A DNA stretch of 64,000 bases. It comes from Thermoplasmatales archaeon (GTDB taxonomy: Archaea > Thermoplasmatota > Thermoplasmata > Methanomassiliicoccales > Methanomethylophilaceae). The notes beneath the pieces are model-generated. The model saw only the letters and a program-made list of their open reading frames with translations, ran no database searches and had not been told where the DNA came from. The DNA lies in NCBI GenBank assembly GCA_012515075.1, contig JAAYZC010000003.1, forward strand, positions 1-64,000, read 5' to 3'. Position 1 is the first letter of the stretch, and the number at the start of each line of letters is the position of its first letter. The translations under genes were made by a program, and so were the position numbers. This document shows positions 42,998 to 50,395 of this stretch, in pieces.

Positions 42998-44029
42998 ATG
43001 CTGGAGATAGACAGTTCTAGAGGAGAAGGTGGCGGACAGATGGTCCGCACGTCGATCGCTTTGGCTGCTCTTACCGGCACAGAGACCAGACTGATGAGGA
43101 TACGGGAGAACCGACCGACCAACGGCCTCTCCAAGCAGCATTGCACCGCAGTCTCGGCGGTGGCGGAGATGACCGGATCGGAGGTCACGGGTAACTACCC
43201 CGGATCCAGGGAGCTGATTTTCAAACCTGGATCCGTACAAAAGACCCGCATCGAGATGGATATCGGGACCGCCGGCAGCATAAGCCTGGTCCTCCAGGCC
43301 GTGCTCCTTGCCGCCAGGAACACCAAGGAGCCTTTGGAGCTGGACATACGCGGCGGCACCAACGTCATGTGGGCGCCGCCCATAGATTCCTACCAGCAGA
43401 TACTGTTCCCCCTGATGCGCCGGATGGGCATAAACGCCAGCCTGGAGATACTGAACAGAGGGTTCTACCCGGAGGGGGGAGGACGTGTGAAGGTCCGTCT
43501 TGAGCCCATAGGGGACATAGAGCCCATGGAGGTTTTCGATATCGGGGAGTTCAGATCGGTCAAGGGGCTGTGCTACATACAGAACCTTCCGGATTGGATG
43601 GCCGAGCAGATGATATCCTCATGCACGGCCAAGCTCCCGCGGGACTATGATGCAGACATCGAGATCCAGCGCACCGAGGGGAGCTCGAAGGGCGCAGGCA
43701 TATCCCTGGTGGCCAAATACGATAACAGCATGCTCGGAAGCAACGTGCTGACCTCCAGGGGGCACCCGGCCAAACAGGCGGGGGAGGATGTCGCCAACGA
43801 CCTCCTCCAGGAGATGAGGGCGGGATCCACCATGGACGTCCATACTGCCGACCAGCTGCTCCCCTATATGGCCATGGCCAAGGGCAGAAGCGGATTCGTG
43901 GTGTCCAGGATAAGCAAGCACTTGCTGAGCCAGATGGATACATTGGAGTCGTTCCTGGATGTGCGGTTCGGAGTGGTAAGGAAGGACGACGGGTATCATT
44001 TCTCCGTGTCCCCGGGGGGCTACAATTGA
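42998..44029 (+). CDS. rtcA: RNA 3-prime-terminal phosphate cyclase
   Basis: The 343-residue protein opens with IDSSRGEGGGQMVRTSIALAALTG and has the RGGTNVMWAPPIDSYQQI and NRGFYPEGGGRVKV segments; the nucleotidylated histidine is expected in the later HTADQLLPYMAMA segment. It makes 2,3-cyclic phosphate ends on RNA. Length is normal. CAGTTTATATC about 35 nt upstream is its TATA box. Its stop overlaps the next start (TTGA). Confidence 0.94.
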   Translation: MLEIDSSRGEGGGQMVRTSIALAALTGTETRLMRIRENRPTNGLSKQHCTAVSAVAEMTGSEVTGNYPGSRELIFKPGSVQKTRIEMDIGTAGSISLVLQAVLLAARNTKEPLELDIRGGTNVMWAPPIDSYQQILFPLMRRMGINASLEILNRGFYPEGGGRVKVRLEPIGDIEPMEVFDIGEFRSVKGLCYIQNLPDWMAEQMISSCTAKLPRDYDADIEIQRTEGSSKGAGISLVAKYDNSMLGSNVLTSRGHPAKQAGEDVANDLLQEMRAGSTMDVHTADQLLPYMAMAKGRSGFVVSRISKHLLSQMDTLESFLDVRFGVVRKDDGYHFSVSPGGYN

Positions 44030-44664
44030 GACCTTTCATACATGTCAACTGCGCCATGTCCGCAGACGGGAAGATAGCCGGGTCCGACAGGAGGCAGGTG
44101 CGCATATCCTCTGAGGAGGATATGAACCGCGTGAGACTCCTCAGGAAGAAGTACGACGCCATATTGGTGGGCGTGGGCACTGTGATCTCCGACGATCCGC
44201 ATCTCACGGTGAAAGGGCTGGGCTACGACGAGAATCCCATAAGGATCGTCCTGGACCCGAAAGGCAGGACACCGGACGACGCCCGCGTGCTGGATGAGAC
44301 GGCTCCCACTGTGATCGTCACCTCCAGGGACTGCCGGCGCGAATGGGATTGCGAGGAGACCATAAGGTCGGGCGAGGATATCGACCTGGAGGAGGTGCTG
44401 GGCATCCTTGCCGAGGACATAGGCGTAGAGAGTGTCCTGGTGGAGGGGGGAGGGGAGACCATCGCCTCTTTCTTCAGGGCGGGCCTGGTCGACCGCTACA
44501 CAGTGTTCGTGGGAAGCATGATCATAGGGGGCCGCACCGCCCCCACGCCCGCCGACGGCGACGGATGGGTAGCGGAAGGCGGACTCAGACTGGTCCTGAA
44601 GGGCTCGGAGGTCCTGGGCGAGGGGGTGCTTCTGACCTTCGACATCAAGGGGCGAGCTCTATGA
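44026..44664 (+). CDS. 2,5-diamino-6-(ribosylamino)pyrimidinone 5-phosphate reductase (RibD C-terminal family)
   Basis: The 212-residue protein opens with FIHVNCAMSADGKIAG, has LVGVGTVISDDPHLTV and VEGGGETIASFFRAGLVD, the NADPH and substrate sites of the RibD C-terminal/RIB7 reductase. Archaea use it in riboflavin synthesis. TTG start overlaps the rtcA stop. Its 3-prime end overlaps the convergent regulator gene by 20 bp. Confidence 0.92.
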   Translation: MRPFIHVNCAMSADGKIAGSDRRQVRISSEEDMNRVRLLRKKYDAILVGVGTVISDDPHLTVKGLGYDENPIRIVLDPKGRTPDDARVLDETAPTVIVTSRDCRREWDCEETIRSGEDIDLEEVLGILAEDIGVESVLVEGGGETIASFFRAGLVDRYTVFVGSMIIGGRTAPTPADGDGWVAEGGLRLVLKGSEVLGEGVLLTFDIKGRAL

Positions 44665-45406
44665 CGAACTTGTAATAGTCGTTCTCGGTGCCGAAGATCT
44701 CGCTCCTCGTGACCTCGTACTTCTTACCCATCAGCTTGCTCAGCACCGCCCTGAAAAGACCCTGGCAGAAATAAGAGTTCGAGGGAACGACGAAACCGGG
44801 GCTCTTGGCATTGTCCTTTATTATTATGGTCAGCGGCAGGAAGGTGTAGATGCAGACCTCTCCGATGTTGTTGATCTCGTAGAAGTCCTGCACATGTCTT
44901 ATTATGTCCTCGATCTTGTTGCTGTTTATCTCTTCGGCCATGTACTCCCCGACGCTGTACCCCATGAGTTCCATCATGGGGGCTATGTCGAGACCCGAGG
45001 CCGCCACAGCCACTGAGAACGCCCTGACCATGTGCTCGTGGTAATCGCCCCTCGCGCCCGCCATTTCCCGGAAGACCGACTTCGAAAGTTCCAGGCCGGC
45101 AGGGCTGGGCTCCTGCGAGGATGCGACCAGCGTCGCGAGGAGAGAGTATATCTTCCTGCGGCTGTCGTTGGGATCGTATTCCGAGGAGATCAGCTTCTCG
45201 TTGACCATCTGATCCAGATGGACGGAGAGGGTGGATTGGGCCTTCCCCGTGAGTCCAGATATCTCTGTGGTGGACATGGGGCGGTTGCCGAGTCCTTTCA
45301 GAATCTGCAGGTGCAGAGGGTCAGACACCTGCACTAGCCCCTTACCCCCCGCTTCGGAAGTAGAATATATGTGGAAACCTACATAATTCATATCCTCTGG
45401 GGTCAT
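44645..45406 (-). CDS. ArsR-type HTH regulator with V4R domain (MsvR-like), first copy
   Basis: The 253-residue protein has an N-terminal winged helix (HLQILKGLGNRPMSTTEISGLTG...TLSVHLDQMVNEKLI) and a C-terminal V4R-type domain (about 150-253) with GFVVPSNSYFCQGLFRAVLSKLMG. This arrangement is that of MsvR, a redox-sensing repressor of methanogens. Identity to true MsvR is inferred from layout. Its TATA-like TATAAATA lies inside the last codons of the upstream paralogue, 23 nt from the ATG, so it can be expressed separately, likely leaderless. Confidence 0.8.
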   Translation of the reverse strand: MTPEDMNYVGFHIYSTSEAGGKGLVQVSDPLHLQILKGLGNRPMSTTEISGLTGKAQSTLSVHLDQMVNEKLISSEYDPNDSRRKIYSLLATLVASSQEPSPAGLELSKSVFREMAGARGDYHEHMVRAFSVAVAASGLDIAPMMELMGYSVGEYMAEEINSNKIEDIIRHVQDFYEINNIGEVCIYTFLPLTIIIKDNAKSPGFVVPSNSYFCQGLFRAVLSKLMGKKYEVTRSEIFGTENDYYKFVIELAP

Positions 45407-45427
45407 GAAGACCAGATATTCTCCAAT

Positions 45428-45438
45428 AATATTTATAC
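45428..45438 (-). promoter_or_regulatory. Internal TATA box between the two V4R regulators
   Basis: AGTATAAATAT on the minus strand overlaps the stop region of the upstream regulator gene and lies 23 nt before the ATG of the downstream one. A leaderless transcript would start at or near that ATG. Confidence 0.5.
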
Positions 45439-46206
45439 TACACTGAAAGCGATATTATATTGGATTCGGACCCGCCGTCCGGGGACCTGCTCCAGCGTGA
45501 ATCTGTGGTAGTTGTTTCCCGCCCCGAAAACCTCCGACGAAACCGCCCTGAACTCCTTACCCGTGAGGTTACCCATAGCCCTGGAGAAGAATCCCTGGGT
45601 GAACCGCCCCATGGCCTCCGCCGCGCGGAAAGTCGTCTCGCACCGGGTGTGGGTTATGACGGACACCGGAGAGTACGAGAATATGCTCGCTTCCCCTATC
45701 CCCGCGTATTCGTAGAAATCCCTTAGGCTTGACAGAACGTCCTCGGTCCTGCCGTTCCTGTATTCGTCCGCCAGGGAATCTGCCAGACCGGACCCCAGGT
45801 TCTCCATGACGGGTGCCAGGTTTATACCCTCGGCCGTTATGGCCACCGTCAAAGCGTTCAGCAGTAAACCAGGGGCCCGGACCGGATTGGCCGCGAGCCG
45901 CTCCAATATCCCGAGATACGATGCACGGGCTCCCTCGTCCCTGCCGACCGAGGCCGCCACAGGGCGGGCCGCCAGGCTGTACACCCGCCTCCTGCCGTCG
46001 TCCGGGTCCGGCACGCAGACCACCAGTCCATCGTCGAGCATCGTCTTCAGATGGGACGACACCGTGGACATCGCCCTTCCGGTGGAGACGCACATGTCCT
46101 TCGGAGACATTGGCGACTGCGAAAGCTCCTTCAGTATGAGCAGACGGACCTCGTTGGACACCTGTATGAGTCCTTTCTCCGTCGAGTATATCTCTAAACC
46201 CCTCAA
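45433..46206 (-). CDS. ArsR-type HTH regulator with V4R domain (MsvR-like), second copy
   Basis: The 257-residue paralogue has RLLILKELSQSPMSPKDMC...STVSSHLKTMLDDGLV as HTH and a C-terminal V4R domain containing CETTFRAAEAMGRFTQGFFSRAMGNLTG. I set the start at TTG 46206 because it aligns with the start of its twin and TTTTATTAC lies about 26 nt upstream; a longer frame to 46296 crosses that promoter. Its few cysteines could serve redox sensing. It is divergent from mtnA. Ends in TAA. Confidence 0.75.
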   Translation of the reverse strand: MRGLEIYSTEKGLIQVSNEVRLLILKELSQSPMSPKDMCVSTGRAMSTVSSHLKTMLDDGLVVCVPDPDDGRRRVYSLAARPVAASVGRDEGARASYLGILERLAANPVRAPGLLLNALTVAITAEGINLAPVMENLGSGLADSLADEYRNGRTEDVLSSLRDFYEYAGIGEASIFSYSPVSVITHTRCETTFRAAEAMGRFTQGFFSRAMGNLTGKEFRAVSSEVFGAGNNYHRFTLEQVPGRRVRIQYNIAFSVV

Positions 46207-46307
46207 ACTATCGGCCGGGTATGGTCGGGGGCAGTAATAAAAGGGCGCACGGGAACGGGATAGGTTAATTACACGGAATCCGTTAGGAAGCGTCAAGGTG
46301 AAGGATT

Positions 46308-47306
46308 TTGAAAATCTGTTTCAACGGAACGGCAAGAGACATGAGAGCCGTCTGGTTCGAGAACGGCAGAGTCATGATGATAGATCAGAGACGCCTTCCC
46401 CACGAGGTCAGTATCGTCGGACTCGACAATCACGTCCAGGTCGCGGAGGCGATCAGGAACATGACCACCCGCGGGGCGCCCTCCATTGGGGCTGCCGCGG
46501 CGTACGGGATGTGCCTTGCCGGACTTTCCGGGGCCGACATCGGTGCGGCCGCCGGCACGTTGAAGGCCGCTCGGCCCACGGCTAACGACCTTTTTTACGC
46601 CGTCGACCATATGGTCCGGGAGATCGGTTCGGGATCGGACCCGGTTGCCGCCGCCGATGGGTACGCGCAGATGATCGTTGACAAATGCATGCTAATAGGC
46701 GGGCACGGTTCCTCTCTAATAGAAGACGGCATGAAGGTCATGACCCACTGCAACGCGGGAGCTCTTGCCACCGTCGACGTGGGCACCGCGCTGGCACCCA
46801 TCAGGAGAGCCAGGGATCAGGGGAAGGGTGTTTTCGTGTACGTCTCGGAGACCCGGCCCCGCCTCCAGGGGATGCAGCTGACGGCCTGGGAGCTGAATCA
46901 GGAGGGGATACCGCATGCCATCATCTCCGACGGGGCCTCCGCGCATTTCATGTCCAAAGGCGTCGGCCTGATTATAACGGGAGCAGACAGGATAGCCGCC
47001 AACGGGGACTTCGCCAACAAGATAGGTACCTTCGACAAGGCCCTGGCGGCCCGCGCGCTGGGGATACCTTTCTACGTGGCCGCACCTGTGTCCACGTTCG
47101 ACTTCGGCACCCCCACGGGCGAAGAAATCGTTATCGAGGAGCGTTCGGAAGATGAAGTCACCGTCCTCAACGGGGTCCGCATAGCTCCTGAGGGGTCCCC
47201 GGCCCTGAATCCCGCTTTCGACGTGACCCCCGCGGATTATGTCACGGGATTCATAACGGAGGAGGGGATACTGGGGCCCGGAGAGATCTGGAAGGTGAAG
47301 GGATGA
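46308..47306 (+). CDS. mtnA: 5-methylthioribose-1-phosphate isomerase (MtnA)
   Basis: The 332-residue protein belongs to the MtnA/aIF2B family: MTTRGAPSIGAAAAYG, MTHCNAGALATVDVGTALAPI, YVSETRPRLQG, ITGADRIAANGDFANKIGT. These favour MtnA over translation factor subunits. It turns methylthioribose-1-phosphate, or its deoxy analogue from 5-deoxyadenosine, into the ribulose form. TTG start has GGTGA upstream. The stop overlaps the aldolase start by four bases, which binds the two steps together. Confidence 0.92.
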   Translation: MKICFNGTARDMRAVWFENGRVMMIDQRRLPHEVSIVGLDNHVQVAEAIRNMTTRGAPSIGAAAAYGMCLAGLSGADIGAAAGTLKAARPTANDLFYAVDHMVREIGSGSDPVAAADGYAQMIVDKCMLIGGHGSSLIEDGMKVMTHCNAGALATVDVGTALAPIRRARDQGKGVFVYVSETRPRLQGMQLTAWELNQEGIPHAIISDGASAHFMSKGVGLIITGADRIAANGDFANKIGTFDKALAARALGIPFYVAAPVSTFDFGTPTGEEIVIEERSEDEVTVLNGVRIAPEGSPALNPAFDVTPADYVTGFITEEGILGPGEIWKVKG

Positions 47307-47908
47307 ACGAGACATTCGCCCGCAGATCCCTCGCAGACATATGCTCCAGGCTTTACGATCGCGGCCTCACGGTCTCCGCAGGCGGGAACATGAGCGTGCG
47401 GACGGGGCCGGAGGAGATCCTGATAACCCCGTCCGGTGTGAACAAAGGCATGCTTTCACCCGAAGACATGGTGAGAATGGATATCGAAGGAGAGGTCCTC
47501 TCGGGAGGGAAGCCGTCCATAGAACACGGATTCCATCTCGCCCTCTACAGGAGGAACCCGAGAACGAACGCCGTAGTGCATTGCCATCCCCTGTATTGCA
47601 CCGCCCTTGCGGTGATGAACAGGAAGATAAGATCGGGCCTGACCCCGGAGGGCGTCATACTGCTAGGTGACGTCCCCATGGTCGATTACGAGACCCCGGG
47701 ATCGGAGGAGCTGATAAGGGCGGTGGAGATGCATTCGGACGCACGCGCCATGCTGATGCGCAGACACGGCGCGCTGACCCAGGGAAAGGACCTGATAGAA
47801 GCCTACAACAGGATGGAAGAGCTGGAGTTCCAGGCGAAGCTGCAGATGCTGGTGGGCCGCACGGGGAACCTCCCCCGGTCGGAGATTGAGAAACTCGTCA
47901 GGTTGTGA
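47303..47908 (+). CDS. Class II aldolase (fuculose-phosphate aldolase family)
   Basis: The 201-residue zinc aldolase has SAGGNMSVR, EHGFHLALYRR, the metal site VVHCHPLYCTAL and MRRHGAL. Linked to mtnA, it probably cleaves 5-deoxyribulose-1-phosphate or methylthioribulose-1-phosphate to dihydroxyacetone phosphate and an aldehyde, as in the DHAP shunt known from bacteria and suggested for Methanocaldococcus. Fuculose phosphate is an alternative substrate. Confidence 0.88.
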   Translation: MNETFARRSLADICSRLYDRGLTVSAGGNMSVRTGPEEILITPSGVNKGMLSPEDMVRMDIEGEVLSGGKPSIEHGFHLALYRRNPRTNAVVHCHPLYCTALAVMNRKIRSGLTPEGVILLGDVPMVDYETPGSEELIRAVEMHSDARAMLMRRHGALTQGKDLIEAYNRMEELEFQAKLQMLVGRTGNLPRSEIEKLVRL

Positions 47909-47912
47909 TACT

Positions 47913-49004
47913 CTGTTCCTTGTAACGAAATGGTTCGGTGTTTTCCTATGCGAGGAGAACAGGATAGTTGACAAGAGGCTTATGCCCAATGACCCCGAGG
48001 CCGTCGCGGACAAGCTGGCCTCGCTGCAGAGGGGGAACATTCTGCCCGAGGAGAGGGAGCTTGCGGAGGGGAGGACCAAACTGAACGTATCGGAGAGAAG
48101 ACAGGCGGAGCTGGGCAAGCCTGCTTTCTTCGACTCCTCATTCATAAAGGCCTCCTCCTTCGGATTCAGCGACACCATGATGCATGAGGTCATGGTCAGA
48201 CTGGGCAGACTTAGAACTTCCGAACCGATACCCAAGGACAGGAACCTTGTTCAAGCCATAAGGAGCCTGGACGATATGATCGAGACGGTCAATCTCCTCA
48301 ACGAGCGCCTTCACGAATGGTACGGCATGCACTTCCCGGAACTGGGGGACTACGCACGCGACAGAAGGTACGCCGAGCTAGTAGCCAAGCACGGTGAAAG
48401 AGCAGGGGCGGCCAAGGAGCTGGGACTTGACATAGAATCCATGGGGTCGGACATGGAGCCCGAGGATATGGCCGCGGTGATGTCCCTGGCTGAAACCCTT
48501 TGCAGGGTGTACGACGACAAGGAACGGACCGAAAGATACATCTCGGAGACAGTGACCGGGGTGTGCCCCAACATGTGCGCCCTGCTGGGCGGCCCGCTTT
48601 CCGCCAGACTGATATCCCTGGCGGGCGGCCTCGACAGACTGGCCACGCTTCCGTCTTCGACGGTGCAGCTCCTAGGGGCGGAGAAGGCCATGTTCAGACA
48701 TCTCAAGTCCGGCAAGAAAGGACCGAAGCATGGCGTGATATATCAGAACCCAGAGGTCCACAGGGCCCCCTACTGGCAACGCGGTAACATAGCAAGGGCC
48801 CTGGCGGGCAAGGTCCTGATCGCCGCCAAGATAGACAGCTACGGAGGGGAGTACCGCGGGGACATCCTTGTGGAGGAGTTCACAGGAAGGGTGGGGGACA
48901 TAAAACGCAGATATCCGGATCCGCCCAAGAAGCCCCGCAAACCGGGACAGGGCCGGGGGGGCAGGAAGGGTGGGCGCGGGGGGGCGGGCCCCGGGCGGAC
49001 CTGA
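47913..49004 (+). CDS. nop5: Nop5/Nop56-like C/D box RNP core protein
   Basis: The product of about 363 residues has the N-terminal FLVTKWFGVFLCEE, a coiled-coil region, the NOP domain with PNMCALLGGPLSARLISLAGGLDRLATLPSSTVQLLGAEKA, and a tail rich in K, R and G. It scaffolds RNA-guided 2-O-methylation with fibrillarin and L7Ae. The start is odd: the family-like N-terminus begins at a CTG (47913) preceded by AGGTTGTGATACT, a near-perfect ribosome site. A TTG at 47886 inside the aldolase gene is the in-frame alternative. No fibrillarin gene follows. Confidence 0.9.
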   Translation: MFLVTKWFGVFLCEENRIVDKRLMPNDPEAVADKLASLQRGNILPEERELAEGRTKLNVSERRQAELGKPAFFDSSFIKASSFGFSDTMMHEVMVRLGRLRTSEPIPKDRNLVQAIRSLDDMIETVNLLNERLHEWYGMHFPELGDYARDRRYAELVAKHGERAGAAKELGLDIESMGSDMEPEDMAAVMSLAETLCRVYDDKERTERYISETVTGVCPNMCALLGGPLSARLISLAGGLDRLATLPSSTVQLLGAEKAMFRHLKSGKKGPKHGVIYQNPEVHRAPYWQRGNIARALAGKVLIAAKIDSYGGEYRGDILVEEFTGRVGDIKRRYPDPPKKPRKPGQGRGGRKGGRGGAGPGRT

Positions 49005-49005
49005 C

Positions 49006-49018
49006 AACAAATATTTAA
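49006..49018 (+). promoter_or_regulatory. TATA box for the aIF5A transcript
   Basis: CAAATATTTAAGT lies just past the nop5 stop. A start 25 nt downstream would fall at 49035-49042, at the first ATG of the short upstream ORF. Confidence 0.6.
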
Positions 49019-49041
49019 GTGTAATGAGGATAGGGTAGAGT

Positions 49042-49125
49042 ATGACTATGCGGGTCAACACTATGCTTGGATCGTTCGTGCCATCCTTTGAAAGGGAGAT
49101 CGACCGCAGGCCTCGCATGGATTGA
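49042..49125 (+). CDS. Short ORF (27 codons) before aIF5A
   Basis: An intact frame of 27 residues plus TGA begins MTMRVNTMLGSFV and is rich in R, E and D near its end. It would be the first ORF on the aIF5A message, nearly leaderless by the position of the TATA box, and ends 20 nt before the aIF5A ATG with GAGGTG between. It may be a small protein or a translation-sensing leader. No homologue is known to me, so chance is possible. Confidence 0.4.
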   Translation: MTMRVNTMLGSFVPSFEREIDRRPRMD

Positions 49126-49144
49126 GATTCAGAGGTGTGTAATC

Positions 49145-49522
49145 ATGTGGGAAATGAAAGAGGTCAGAGAGCTCAAGGTCGGAAGATACGTCAACATAGA
49201 TGACGAACCCTGCAAGATCATATCGATAAGCACTTCCAAACCCGGCAAGCACGGATCGGCGAAGGCCAGCCTAGACGCCGCGAGTATATTCACGGGCTCC
49301 AAGAAATCGCTCAACTGCCCCGTAAGCACCAAGGTGCCCGTTCCGGTCATCGACAAGAGGAAGGGACAGGTACTTTCCCTGCAGGGAGATGAGGTCCAGA
49401 TCATGGATCTCGAGACCTTCGAGACGTTCTCCATGAAGATCAACGAGGATCACGAGAGCGTCCTGGAGGACGGCGCCGAGATAATGTATCTCGTGGCCAT
49501 GGGAAGACAGAAACTGATGTGA
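49145..49522 (+). CDS. Translation factor aIF5A (hypusine-bearing)
   Basis: The 125-residue protein has the modification loop STSKPGKHGSAK, with K35 as the predicted (deoxy)hypusine site, and the OB-fold C-terminus. It helps ribosomes through stalls. ATG at 49145 follows GAGGTGTGTAATC. The agmatinase gene 9 nt downstream supplies putrescine for spermidine and so for the hypusine side chain. Confidence 0.95.
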   Translation: MWEMKEVRELKVGRYVNIDDEPCKIISISTSKPGKHGSAKASLDAASIFTGSKKSLNCPVSTKVPVPVIDKRKGQVLSLQGDEVQIMDLETFETFSMKINEDHESVLEDGAEIMYLVAMGRQKLM

Positions 49523-49531
49523 GGCCGGCCG

Positions 49532-50395
49532 ATGCCTTACGGGACCTCCTACGCTGGAGCGGACTCCGACTACGACGATGCGGACATCGTCATAGTCGGG
49601 GTGCCCTATGATCACACATCCTGCTTCAGAGCTGGATCCAGAGAAGCCCCTGCCGCGATAAGAAGGGCTTCGTACAACTTCGAAGAGACTCATTTCGAGC
49701 ATGGTGTCGGACAGACAAGACCCCGTGTACACGATTATGGCAACTGCGACGAGTATTTCCTGCCAGAGGACATGTTCGACGACGTGAACTTCGCCCTGGG
49801 CCCTGCCATAAGGGACGGGAAGTTCACTATAGCCATAGGCGGGGAGCATTCAGTCAACATACCCATAATAAGGAACTTCGACAAGGATGACATCTCACTG
49901 ATTTCCATCGACGCCCATCTGGACTCCAGGGACGAGTACATGGGTAGCCCCAACAGCCACGCCTGCATAACCAGAAGGGCCGCCGAGCACCTTGGAATGG
50001 AGAACGTCTTCGTCCTCGGCGTGAGATCCATATCCGAGGAGGAGCTGGACAGGGACGATGTTATCCCCTACATAGATTCCTACACGATGATGGAGAAGGG
50101 CGTGGAGTGGGCGTTCGGACAGGCCCTGGAACATGTCCATAACGAGCGGATATACCTCACTCTCGATATAGACGGCATAGATCCCGCCTTCGCACCGGGC
50201 ACGGGGACCCAGGAGCCTTTCGGTCTGATGCCCATCGACGTGAAGAAGATCATAAACATGGCGGGAAAGCGCCTTGCGGGTTTCGATGTGGTCGAGGTGT
50301 GCCCTCCCGCGGACCCTTCAGGCATAACAGCCAACCTTGCTGCCAGATACATCAACGAGGTCATTGCCGTACACGGCAAGAACCTCGCCAGATGA
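49532..50395 (+). CDS. speB: Agmatinase
   Basis: The 287-residue ureohydrolase has the manganese motifs GGEHSV, SIDAHLDSRDEY and LDIDGIDPAFAPGTGTQEPFG. It makes putrescine from agmatine. The pairing with aIF5A is common in euryarchaea and links polyamine supply with hypusine formation. Its stop abuts the stop of the convergent glmM gene. Confidence 0.93.
   Translation: MPYGTSYAGADSDYDDADIVIVGVPYDHTSCFRAGSREAPAAIRRASYNFEETHFEHGVGQTRPRVHDYGNCDEYFLPEDMFDDVNFALGPAIRDGKFTIAIGGEHSVNIPIIRNFDKDDISLISIDAHLDSRDEYMGSPNSHACITRRAAEHLGMENVFVLGVRSISEEELDRDDVIPYIDSYTMMEKGVEWAFGQALEHVHNERIYLTLDIDGIDPAFAPGTGTQEPFGLMPIDVKKIINMAGKRLAGFDVVEVCPPADPSGITANLAARYINEVIAVHGKNLAR

Noticed and set aside
44645-46307. Known MsvR-type binding boxes (TTCG...CGAA) upstream of the V4R regulators
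   Set aside because: No convincing paired TTCG/CGAA box was seen near the regulator promoters or the stress genes.
49019-49144. A C/D box small RNA in the aIF5A leader
   Set aside because: GTAATGA resembles box C, but no box D (CTGA) lies at a suitable distance.
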